Assembly: GCA_903919215.1 (NCBI GenBank)
Contig: CAIXHI010000031.1
Span: forward strand, 1-11,837
Length of the DNA stretch: 11,837 nt
Direction of reading: 5' to 3'
From: an uncultured Acidimicrobiaceae bacterium
GTDB taxonomy: Bacteria > Actinomycetota > Acidimicrobiia > Acidimicrobiales > Ilumatobacteraceae
In this document: one piece after another, positions 6,348 to 11,837 of the stretch
Numbering within the stretch: position 1 is the stretch's first letter
How the letters are laid out: every line of letters begins with the position of its first letter
Program-made: the position numbers and the translations under genes
The notes under the pieces: model-generated
Seen by the model: only the letters and a program-made list of their open reading frames with translations
Told to the model about the DNA's origin: nothing
Database searches by the model: none

Positions 6348-7334
6348 TCAGCGCCCTGCTGGATTTTCGAGGGCCGGATTTTCGAGGGCCAGATGATCAA
6401 GCTCGAGAGCGACGACGGCGTCGCTGTCGACCTCGGTGAGGATCGTGACCGCACGACGGCCGGCCCACGGTGTGGCGGACAGCGCGTGGCGCGTGGCGGG
6501 CCAGGTCTTGCCGCGGCCGACACCTTGGCCGGTGTCGACGCGCACGGGGTGTTGCACACTGCGGTAATGCTGTGGGGCGATGAGGTAGGAGATGCACGTG
6601 CTGTCGTGCACGTGGATGCCGTCGGGGCCACCGTGTGACAGATGGAAGTCGCGGTAGTACGGCAGGATGACCGCCGCGTGGCGAGCACGATCGTTGTCGA
6701 TGGTGGCGATGTTCGCGATCTGCTCGCTGGACATGACGGTGGCCTCGGTGACATCAAGGCCGCACATCACGATCGGGCAGTCGGCACCGAACACGATGTC
6801 GGCTGCCTCGGGGTCGTTGAGGATGTTGGCTTCGGCGGCCGGCGACGCGTTGCCGCCGACAAACGCGTTGCCGCCCATGATCACCATGCCGGCGAGATGT
6901 TGGGGAAGGTCGGGCCGCAGCAACATGGCCAGTGCGATGTTGGTGAGCGGGCCAATCGGTACGAGCGTGATCTCGCCCGGGCAGGCCAGCACCTGATCGA
7001 TGATGAAGTGGGCTGCGTCGAGCGCGTGCGGCGCACGCGAGGGTGCAGCCAGCGGCATGTCCGCGAGCCCATTCACACCGTGCACGAAATCGGCCGGCCC
7101 GCGGTAGGCCATGGCCAACGGCCGGGCAGCGCCCTCGGCGACTGGGATGTCGGCGCGACCAGCGATATCGAGGATGCGGATCGCGTTCGCGGTGCACACG
7201 TCGACGTGCGCATTGCCGAACACGGTGGTGAGGCCGATGACGTCGAGCTCGGGTGAGGCCAGCGCGTAGAAGATCGCCATCGCATCATCGATGCCCGGGT
7301 CGGTGTCGATGATGATCTTGCGCGGAGCACTCAC
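6348..7334 (-). CDS. Inosine/uridine-preferring nucleoside hydrolase
   Basis: Hydrolyses the N-glycosidic bond of ribonucleosides to ribose and free base, feeding salvage, in the cytoplasm. From GTG 7334 the product is 328 aa, near the family's usual 310-330. It has the N-terminal calcium-binding signature IIIDTDPGIDDAMA (Asp10, Asp12, Asp16, Asp17), TVFGN (37-41), GNASPAAEANILNDPEAA (161-178) with Asn162, Glu168 and Asn170, and the C-terminal HVHDS with the catalytic His243 and metal ligand Asp244. The GTG overlaps the sufU stop as GTGA, which decides the start over ATG 7382 inside sufU. The last residues repeat ALENP twice because of a 15-bp tandem duplication. Its TGA is one base from the DUF2889 ATG. 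Base preference cannot be told from sequence. Confidence 0.94.
   Translation of the reverse strand: MSAPRKIIIDTDPGIDDAMAIFYALASPELDVIGLTTVFGNAHVDVCTANAIRILDIAGRADIPVAEGAARPLAMAYRGPADFVHGVNGLADMPLAAPSRAPHALDAAHFIIDQVLACPGEITLVPIGPLTNIALAMLLRPDLPQHLAGMVIMGGNAFVGGNASPAAEANILNDPEAADIVFGADCPIVMCGLDVTEATVMSSEQIANIATIDNDRARHAAVILPYYRDFHLSHGGPDGIHVHDSTCISYLIAPQHYRSVQHPVRVDTGQGVGRGKTWPATRHALSATPWAGRRAVTILTEVDSDAVVALELDHLALENPALENPAGR
6361..6390. repeat. Perfect tandem duplication of a 15-bp unit
   Basis: GGATTTTCGAGGGCC occurs twice back to back at 6361-6375 and 6376-6390. It lies in frame at the 3' end of the nucleoside hydrolase gene and encodes two successive ALENP units in the minus-strand product, about four codons before the stop. 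The length is a multiple of three, so expansion or loss would not shift the frame. Confidence 0.95.
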
Positions 7335-7777
7335 ACTTGTTCCAGCGCTTCCAACAGCGTGTTCCAACCGAGGATTGCGCACTTGATGCGCACCGGGTAC
7401 TTCACCACACCCTGCAGTGCTTCGAGGTCGCCCAACTTCACTTCGGGATCGGGCTCGATCTCGTTGCCATCAGCATCGGGGATGCTCATCATCCCCTTGA
7501 ACCGGCGGACGAGTGCCTGCACGTCGGCGACTGGCTTGCCCTTGATCGCCTGGCTCATCATCGACGCGCTGCTCTGCGAGATGCTGCAGCCTTGACCGCC
7601 GACCTTGATGTCAGTGACGCGACCGTCCTCGACCTGCAGGTAGACCTCGATCTCGTCGCCGCACAGAGGGTTGTGGCCGACTGCGTGAGGCGCTGGCGGT
7701 GGCAACTCGCCGCGGTTGCGCGGGTTGCGGTGGTGATCGAGGATGATCTCTCGGTACAGGTCTTCCAAACCAGCCAT
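7331..7777 (-). CDS. sufU: SufU, Fe-S assembly sulfur acceptor / scaffold
   Basis: Zinc-containing sulfurtransferase that accepts persulfide from SufS and passes it to the SufBCD scaffold, as established for Gram-positive SUF systems. The 148-aa product shows the three conserved cysteines Cys39 (NPLCGDEIEV), Cys64 (GGQGCSISQSS) and Cys133 (RIKCAILGW), plus Asp41, the set that binds zinc. The segment between Cys64 and Cys133 carries the extra residues that separate SufU from IscU, and the HGH of IscU-type scaffolds is absent. A strong AGGAGG lies 5 bases before ATG 7777, in the 18-bp gap after sufS. Its TGA overlaps the GTG of the nucleoside hydrolase by 4 bases (GTGA). Length and motifs are typical. 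Confidence 0.96.
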   Translation of the reverse strand: MAGLEDLYREIILDHHRNPRNRGELPPPAPHAVGHNPLCGDEIEVYLQVEDGRVTDIKVGGQGCSISQSSASMMSQAIKGKPVADVQALVRRFKGMMSIPDADGNEIEPDPEVKLGDLEALQGVVKYPVRIKCAILGWNTLLEALEQV

Positions 7778-7782
7778 CGTGG

Positions 7783-7788
7783 CCTCCT
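7783..7788 (-). promoter_or_regulatory. Strong Shine-Dalgarno (AGGAGG) for sufU
   Basis: AGGAGG on the minus strand sits 5 bases before the sufU ATG at 7777. It is the strongest ribosome binding site in the window and suggests sufU is translated more heavily than its operon neighbours. Confidence 0.75.
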
Positions 7789-7795
7789 CGCCGTG

Positions 7796-9037
7796 TCAGA
7801 ACCCGAAGATAGCGCTGGCGCCGTCGAGGGCGTCTGCCAGCGCATCGACATCGTCGGTGTCGTTGTAAAGATAGAAACTCGCGCGTGCGGTCGCAGCGAC
7901 GCCCATCAGGCGCATCAACGGCTTCGCACAGTGATGCCCGGCGCGCACGCAGACGTTCGTCTGGTCGAGCACCTGGCTGAGATCGTGCGGGTGAATCCCG
8001 CGAAAAGCAAGGCTGAACGTGGCACCGCGCACCGAGGTGTCGGTGGGGCCGTGCAGGGTGATGTCGTCGCCGAAGCGCGATGTCAGCGTGCGCAGCGCGT
8101 AGCCGGCGACCTCGATCTCGTGCTGGCGGACATTCGCCATGCCGAGGCCGATCAGAAAGTCGACCGCCGCTCCCAGGCCGACGACCTCGGTGATCGGGGG
8201 AGTGCCGGCCTCGAACTTGGCGGGCAGTTCAGCAGTGGTGAAGCCGTCGAGGCGTACGTCGGCGATCATGTTGCCGCCGCCGAGGAACGGGGGCATCGCC
8301 TCCAGCAGGGCCTCGCGGCCGTACAGCACGCCGACACCGGACGGGCCGCACATCTTGTGGCTGCTGAAGGCCATGAAGTCGGCGCCCCATGCCTGCACGT
8401 CGGTGACGTTGTGCGGCACGTACTGGCAGCCGTCGACGATCGCCAGTGCACCGGCGGCGTGGGCTGCGGCGCACAGTTGCTGCACCGGCGTGATGGTGCC
8501 GAGCACGTTGCTCATTGCCGTGAAGCTGAACACCTTCGCCCCATCGAGCAACTGCGCAAGGGTGGTGAGGTCGAGTTGGCCGTCGGCGGTGAGCGGTACC
8601 CAGCGCAGCACGATGCCGCGCTCGGCGACCAGCATGTGCCAAGGCACGATGTTGGCGTGGTGCTCCATGTGTGTGAGCACCACGACGTCGCCGGCCTGCA
8701 GGTTGGCGCGACCCCACGAGTGCGCCACCAGGTTCAGTGCCTCGGTGGCGTTCTTGGTGAACACGACCTCGTGCGCGCGGCGGGCGTTGATGAACTGCTG
8801 CACCTTGGTGCGGGCACCTTCGTAGGCGTCGGTGGCCTCGGCGGCCAACTGGTACGCGCTGCGGTTGATCGGGGCGTACGAGTTGCGCAGGAAGTTGGTC
8901 ATCGTGTCGATCACGACGGCCGGCTTCTGCGATGTGTTCGCCGAGTCGAGATACACCAAGCGCGTGCCGTTGATCTCGCGCTGTAACAGCGGGAACTGCT
9001 GCTTGAGCGCAGCCGTGTCGAGCGCAGTCGAGCTCAT
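7796..9037 (-). CDS. sufS: Cysteine desulfurase SufS
   Basis: PLP enzyme that takes sulfur from L-cysteine as a persulfide for Fe-S cluster synthesis. The 413-aa product, of usual length, has YLDSANTSQKP near 29-39, the group II desulfurase segment THMEHHANIVPWH (122-134) with the PLP-stacking His126, Asp202 and Gln205 in IVDGCQYVPH, the Schiff-base lysine Lys228 in SSHKMCGPSG, the persulfide Cys370 in RAGHHCAKPLM, and Arg385 in ATARASFYLYN. Residue 204 is Cys where most relatives have Ala. ATG 9037 overlaps the sufC stop as ATGA, indicating coupled translation, and sufU follows 18 bases after its stop. SufU is its expected sulfur acceptor. The start and function are both secure. Confidence 0.97.
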   Translation of the reverse strand: MSSTALDTAALKQQFPLLQREINGTRLVYLDSANTSQKPAVVIDTMTNFLRNSYAPINRSAYQLAAEATDAYEGARTKVQQFINARRAHEVVFTKNATEALNLVAHSWGRANLQAGDVVVLTHMEHHANIVPWHMLVAERGIVLRWVPLTADGQLDLTTLAQLLDGAKVFSFTAMSNVLGTITPVQQLCAAAHAAGALAIVDGCQYVPHNVTDVQAWGADFMAFSSHKMCGPSGVGVLYGREALLEAMPPFLGGGNMIADVRLDGFTTAELPAKFEAGTPPITEVVGLGAAVDFLIGLGMANVRQHEIEVAGYALRTLTSRFGDDITLHGPTDTSVRGATFSLAFRGIHPHDLSQVLDQTNVCVRAGHHCAKPLMRLMGVAATARASFYLYNDTDDVDALADALDGASAIFGF

Positions 9038-9795
9038 CGGAAGGATTCGTATCCTTCGCGTTCCAGGGTGGCCGCCAGTTCCATGCCACCGCTGGCGACG
9101 ATGCGTCCCTCGACCATGATGTGCACGTGGTCGGGGCGTACCTCGTCGAGCAGACGCTGGTAGTGGGTGATCAACACGACGCCCATCTTGGGGCGGTCGA
9201 CGCGGATCTCGCGAATCCCCTTGGCGACGATGCGCAGGGCGTCGATGTCGAGGCCGCTGTCGGTCTCGTCGAGGATCGCTAACTCGGGTTCGAGGATCGC
9301 CATTTGCATGATCTCGTTGCGCTTCTTCTCGCCGCCGCTGAAACCCTCGTTGAGGTAGCGGTCGACGAACGAGCTGTCCATGCCGAGACGCTTCATCCAG
9401 TCCATCGTGGCCAGGCGCAGCTCGAGCACACTGAGGTCGAGTCCTTTGCGGGCCGACAGCGCCTGACGTAGGAACTGGATGACCGAGACGCCGGGGATCT
9501 CCTGCGGGTACTGGAAGGCGAGGAACATACCGGCCTTGGCGCGCACGTTGGTGGGCCAGTCGGTGATGTCGTCGCCCTGGAAGAACAGCTGCCCAGATGT
9601 CACTTCGTACTCCGGCGAGGCCAACAACGTGCTGGCCAGGGTGCTCTTGCCCGAGCCGTTGGGCCCCATGATCGCGTGCACCTCGCCCTCGGCGACCGTG
9701 AGCGACAGCCCGCGGAGGATGTCGTTGGCGTCGCCTTCGTCGCTGACGGGCCGGGCATGCAGGTCGGCGATGCGGAAGAGCTCAGGACTGGTCAC
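9034..9795 (-). CDS. sufC: SufC, ABC-type ATPase of the SufBCD complex
   Basis: Cytoplasmic ATPase that drives shape changes in the SufBCD scaffold during Fe-S assembly; it is not a transporter. From GTG 9795 the product is 253 aa with Walker A GPNGSGKST (44-52), Q-loop Gln95 (FQYPQEIPGV), signature NEGFSGGEKKRNEI (149-162), Walker B LAILDETDSGLD (172-183) with Asp176 and Glu177, and H-loop His211. The FSGGEKKR and DETDSGLD forms are diagnostic of SufC. The frame stays open upstream to 10068 but runs through the desaturase gene, so that extension is not real. GTG 9795 is 19 bases after the desaturase stop, and a TACACT box 7 bases upstream may supply an internal promoter. The partners sufB and sufD are not in the window. 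Confidence 0.96.
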   Translation of the reverse strand: MTSPELFRIADLHARPVSDEGDANDILRGLSLTVAEGEVHAIMGPNGSGKSTLASTLLASPEYEVTSGQLFFQGDDITDWPTNVRAKAGMFLAFQYPQEIPGVSVIQFLRQALSARKGLDLSVLELRLATMDWMKRLGMDSSFVDRYLNEGFSGGEKKRNEIMQMAILEPELAILDETDSGLDIDALRIVAKGIREIRVDRPKMGVVLITHYQRLLDEVRPDHVHIMVEGRIVASGGMELAATLEREGYESFR

Positions 9796-9802
9796 GGCCC
9801 CC

Positions 9803-9808
9803 AGTGTA
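9803..9808 (-). promoter_or_regulatory. Possible -10 box (TACACT) for an internal sufC promoter
   Basis: TACACT on the minus strand is followed by GGGGGCC (7 bases) and then the sufC GTG. A TTTCCA 18 bases upstream of the box, inside the desaturase gene, is a weak candidate -35. This could let sufCSU be transcribed apart from the two genes before them. The G-run could instead act as an imperfect ribosome site. Confidence 0.4.
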
Positions 9809-9814
9809 TTTCCC

Positions 9815-10771
9815 CTATGGCCGTAGTGGAAACCCCTGGAGCGCTTTCCATATCGCTGGATAGCTGGGGTGTTCGAACGAGTCGTCGAGGTATCCGGCGT
9901 CCCGGAGGGCACGGTCCAGGGTTGGCAGGCTGCGGAATGGCACCCCGGCGTCGACGTGGTGTGGGAGGTGCAGGCCGATGCGGTAGGGCACGAGCAGGAA
10001 CCGCGCGCAGAGGTGCTGGCGCACCGCATGGGTGGTGTTGCGTCGGTCAGGTGAGGCGCCCATCCCACCGTGTTCGGCGACCGAACGCAGGCGGTTGATC
10101 ACCCGCCAGACGGTGAGGTACGGCGCCAGCCAGAAGCACGGGTACAGCCACCACTGGCCACTGGCGATGGCCGCTGCGAGCAGCGTCACTTGCACCGCGA
10201 TGATCTTCCAGAATGTGTGGCGCACGATCGGCAGTGGGCTCTTGGCGCCGGCGAAGAACTGTGCCATCAGCTTCAGTCCCGTGCGGCCGGTGGCATCGCG
10301 CATCAGTTTGCGGCGGAAGCTGGCCGGCGTGATCGGGTAGTCGCGGTACAACGCGAGGTCGGGTTCGTCGGGGCCGAACTCCTCGCGGTGGTGCGCGGCG
10401 TGCACGCGGCGGTACCCGTCAGTGTTCGTCCAACTGGGGAACCCCAGTAACCAGCGGCCGGTGAAGTCGTTGGCCCGCTTGTTGGCGAACAACAGGCGGT
10501 GAGCGGCCTCATGCATCAGCGACAGGTACTGCGCGAACGTGCGCCCCATCAACAGGAACGTGATCGGCCAGACCCAGGGTGCGAACACCACCGTGGCCCA
10601 GATCACCGCCGCCGTCTGCATATAGAGGAACAGCACCGTCCAGGCATTGCGCCAAGAGTGGATACGGCGGAGTTGGTCGCGGAACGCAGGCTGCGGTCGG
10701 CCGTCCGCGCGGATGAGTTCGGTCTCGCGGCACTGCGGGAGTGCGGCCGGCACCATGCCGCCCATGTTCAC
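9815..10771 (-). CDS. Membrane fatty acid desaturase (diiron, PF00487-like)
   Basis: Integral membrane enzyme predicted to introduce a double bond (or hydroxylate) in an acyl chain using O2 and a di-iron centre. From GTG 10771 the product is 318 aa. The three histidine boxes are HEAAH (87-91), HAAHH (124-128) and HLPHH (268-272), with an extra AEHGG (His234) before the third. Hydrophobic segments occur at about 43-63, 66-80 and 188-220. The RNTTH...GLHLPHHVDAGVPF end is typical of the family. GTG 10771 overlaps the MBL-hydrolase TGA (GTGA) and has GGAG 8 bases upstream; ATG 10765 is the alternative. It needs an electron donor such as an Fe-S ferredoxin, which could relate to the suf genes downstream, though that link is inference. 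Regiospecificity and substrate cannot be read. Confidence 0.92.
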   Translation of the reverse strand: MNMGGMVPAALPQCRETELIRADGRPQPAFRDQLRRIHSWRNAWTVLFLYMQTAAVIWATVVFAPWVWPITFLLMGRTFAQYLSLMHEAAHRLLFANKRANDFTGRWLLGFPSWTNTDGYRRVHAAHHREEFGPDEPDLALYRDYPITPASFRRKLMRDATGRTGLKLMAQFFAGAKSPLPIVRHTFWKIIAVQVTLLAAAIASGQWWLYPCFWLAPYLTVWRVINRLRSVAEHGGMGASPDRRNTTHAVRQHLCARFLLVPYRIGLHLPHHVDAGVPFRSLPTLDRALRDAGYLDDSFEHPSYPAIWKALQGFPLRP

Positions 10772-11382
10772 CAGCCGCGCTCCACCCATTCCTGTAGGTG
10801 CGGCCGCTCGTTGCCGATCGTGGTGTCGTCGCCGTGCCCGGGCAACACCAACGTGTCGGCTGGCAGGGTGAACAACTTGGTGTCGAGCGAGTGGATGATC
10901 GTCTCGAAGCTGCCGCCCTCGTAGCCCGTGTTGCCGGGGCCGCCGGGGAACAGCGTGTCGCCCGAGAACAGGATCGGGGCACCCTCCACGCGGAAGCTGA
11001 TCGAGCCGGGGGTGTGGCCCGGGTTGTGGATCGCGTGCAGCCGCAGGCGGCCGACTTCGATCACCTCGGCATCGTCGATGAACACGTCGTAGCCGACCTC
11101 TTTCAACATCGGCGCATCGAGGCTGCTGACACCCACCTCGTAGCCGGCCTCGCGGATCGCGGGCACCGCCTGGATGTGGTCGAAGTGGCCGTGCGTTTCC
11201 AAGACGCGCCGCACGCCGAGCCGAGTGCACAACTGCAGGAGTTGTTCGTGCTCGTTCGCCGCGTCCAGGAGCACTGCGTCGCCGGTTTCCTTGCAGCGCA
11301 GCACGAAGACGTTGTTGGCGTACGGGCCCACCACCACCTTATGGATCTCGATGCGGCTGTCGTTCCAGTGCAGGGTGCTCAT
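10768..11382 (-). CDS. MBL-fold metallohydrolase, glyoxalase II-like
   Basis: A 204-aa cytoplasmic dizinc hydrolase, most like the short YcbL-type glyoxalase II-related enzymes. The metal-binding series is complete: THGHFDH (His64, His66, Asp68, His69), NPGHTPGS (His123), FSGDTLF (Asp142) and LPGHGDDTTIGNERP (His183). It lacks the C-terminal substrate domain of classical glyoxalase II (about 250 aa), so the natural thioester is uncertain. It could act on S-lactoyl-thiol, another acyl-thiol or a lactone. It is the first gene of the minus-strand operon. ATG 11382 has no good Shine-Dalgarno but lies 6 bases after a TAGGTT box, suggesting a leaderless message. Its TGA overlaps the desaturase GTG by 4 bases. 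Confidence 0.93.
   Translation of the reverse strand: MSTLHWNDSRIEIHKVVVGPYANNVFVLRCKETGDAVLLDAANEHEQLLQLCTRLGVRRVLETHGHFDHIQAVPAIREAGYEVGVSSLDAPMLKEVGYDVFIDDAEVIEVGRLRLHAIHNPGHTPGSISFRVEGAPILFSGDTLFPGGPGNTGYEGGSFETIIHSLDTKLFTLPADTLVLPGHGDDTTIGNERPHLQEWVERGW
10780..10783 (-). promoter_or_regulatory. Ribosome site GGAG favouring the desaturase GTG start
   Basis: GGAG on the minus strand is 8 bases from GTG 10771 but 14 from ATG 10765. It therefore favours the GTG, which also overlaps the preceding stop codon. Confidence 0.45.
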
Positions 11383-11388
11383 GTGTCC

Positions 11389-11394
11389 AACCTA
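11389..11394 (-). promoter_or_regulatory. Possible -10 box (TAGGTT) for the seven-gene operon
   Basis: TAGGTT on the minus strand is followed by 6 bases (GGACAC) and then the MBL-hydrolase ATG. It lies in the 43-bp gap between divergent genes, the only place upstream where the operon promoter can sit outside a coding region. No clear -35 or operator is seen. Confidence 0.45.
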
Positions 11395-11413
11395 GCCAAC
11401 GGCGCCCCGCGCA

Positions 11414-11419
11414 TACTCT
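11414..11419 (+). promoter_or_regulatory. Possible -10 box (TACTCT) for the MaoC-like gene
   Basis: TACTCT is followed by 6 bases (GGTGGG) and then ATG 11426; an overlapping reading is CATACT at 11412. GGTGGG directly abuts the ATG and is too close for a Shine-Dalgarno, which again favours a leaderless message. Confidence 0.45.
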
Positions 11420-11425
11420 GGTGGG

Positions 11426-11837
11426 ATGACTGATGTCTCCGACCCGAACTACGGCCGCCTCACCGACGAAGCCTTCGAGCGTTCCCGGCTGCGGAACGGA
11501 ATCGCACAGGCGATGCCGATGGCACCGCACAACTTCGAGGTGTCCATCGACGGCCTGCGGCACTTCGCGTTCGGCTACGGCGACGACAACCCGCTGTACT
11601 GCGATGAGGAGTACGCGGCCGGCACCCGCTGGGGTGGGCTGATCAACCCGCCGACGTTTCTCTACACGATGGGCGAGGATGCCTCGCCGCGGCCGGTACC
11701 GCCCGAGATCAAGGCGATCCTGCGCGGCGACCCGTTCGCCGGCCTCGGGTCGTACCAGGCGGTGATGGAGTTCGAGTGGTGGCGTCCGCTGCAGCTGCGC
11801 GACCGGGTGAAGAAGTTGCGTGCGCAGGTGGGCGTGG
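11426..11837 (+). CDS. MaoC-like / FAS1-like acyl dehydratase, N-terminal part (cut by window edge)
   Basis: Open from ATG 11426 to the window end with 137 complete codons (MTDVSDPNYGRLTDEAFERS). It matches the N-terminal hot-dog domain of actinobacterial MaoC-type dehydratases: HFAFGYGDDNPLYCDEEYAA near residues 48-67, then TRWGGLINPPTFLYTMG, and later FEWWRPLQLRDRVKKL. Such proteins hydrate or dehydrate enoyl-/hydroxyacyl-CoA or ACP in fatty acid, mycolate-like or steroid-type metabolism. Which one applies cannot be told here. The usual catalytic Asp/His of the MaoC signature tends to lie in a partner subunit or in the part of the protein not shown. It is divergent from the MBL-hydrolase operon with a 43-bp shared gap. 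The start is supported by a TACTCT box 6 bases upstream. Confidence 0.88.
   Translation, partial: MTDVSDPNYGRLTDEAFERSRLRNGIAQAMPMAPHNFEVSIDGLRHFAFGYGDDNPLYCDEEYAAGTRWGGLINPPTFLYTMGEDASPRPVPPEIKAILRGDPFAGLGSYQAVMEFEWWRPLQLRDRVKKLRAQVGV

Noticed and set aside
7337..8986. Long plus-strand open frame (549 codons) opposite sufU and sufS
   Set aside because: It is the antisense shadow of two certain genes in GC-rich DNA; its translation is His/Val/Asp-rich with no family motif.
9034..10068. SufC with a 91-residue N-terminal extension
   Set aside because: The added part reads through the desaturase coding region in another frame; SufC proteins begin near GTG 9795 and are about 250 aa.
9815..11230. 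A 471-codon fusion of the MBL hydrolase region and desaturase
   Set aside because: Upstream of 10771 this frame is an Arg/Pro-rich out-of-frame reading of the MBL gene; the two enzymes are separate with a GTGA overlap.

Overview
The window is a dense, GC-rich stretch (about two thirds G+C by eye) with thirteen protein genes, two of them cut by the window ends, and almost no intergenic DNA. Frequent GTG starts, a SufU-type Fe-S scaffold beside SufS and SufC, and secreted proteins with long Thr/Pro tails suggest a high-GC actinobacterium, most like Acidimicrobiia (Ilumatobacter or Microthrix relatives). The lineage is an inference. I saw no tRNA, rRNA, insertion sequence, phage gene or CRISPR array.

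Layout. On the left, the minus strand carries a small four-helix membrane protein (439-900) followed by argG (start 419, cut at position 1). The plus strand carries a family 2 glycosyltransferase (930-1697) and a membrane-anchored L,D-transpeptidase (1765-3006). A minus-strand zinc-metallopeptidase lipoprotein (3014-4501) converges on the transpeptidase. Divergent from it is an M24 Xaa-Pro peptidase (4554-5672).

The right half is a single minus-strand block of seven genes, transcribed from about 11390 down to 5669: an MBL-fold (glyoxalase II-like) hydrolase, a fatty acid desaturase, sufC, sufS, sufU, a nucleoside hydrolase and a DUF2889 protein. Four junctions overlap by 4 bases or are 1 base apart, and the other two gaps are 18-19 bases. 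The block therefore reads as one operon, with a possible internal start at sufC. SufS takes sulfur from cysteine, SufU receives it and SufC is the ATPase of the SufBCD scaffold, but sufB and sufD are not here. A MaoC-like hot-dog dehydratase (11426 onward) diverges from the block and runs off the right end.

The most notable observations are these. The metallopeptidase is an internal duplication whose second copy keeps all four cysteines but has lost all three zinc ligands. Several start codons have a TANNNT box 6-8 bases upstream and no good Shine-Dalgarno, the arrangement of leaderless promoters. The suf genes are embedded among lipid, nucleoside and unknown-function genes. A perfect 15-bp tandem repeat lies at the end of the nucleoside hydrolase gene. 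Two convergent genes share one CTAG as both stop codons. I did not find a clearly new defence or mobile system.
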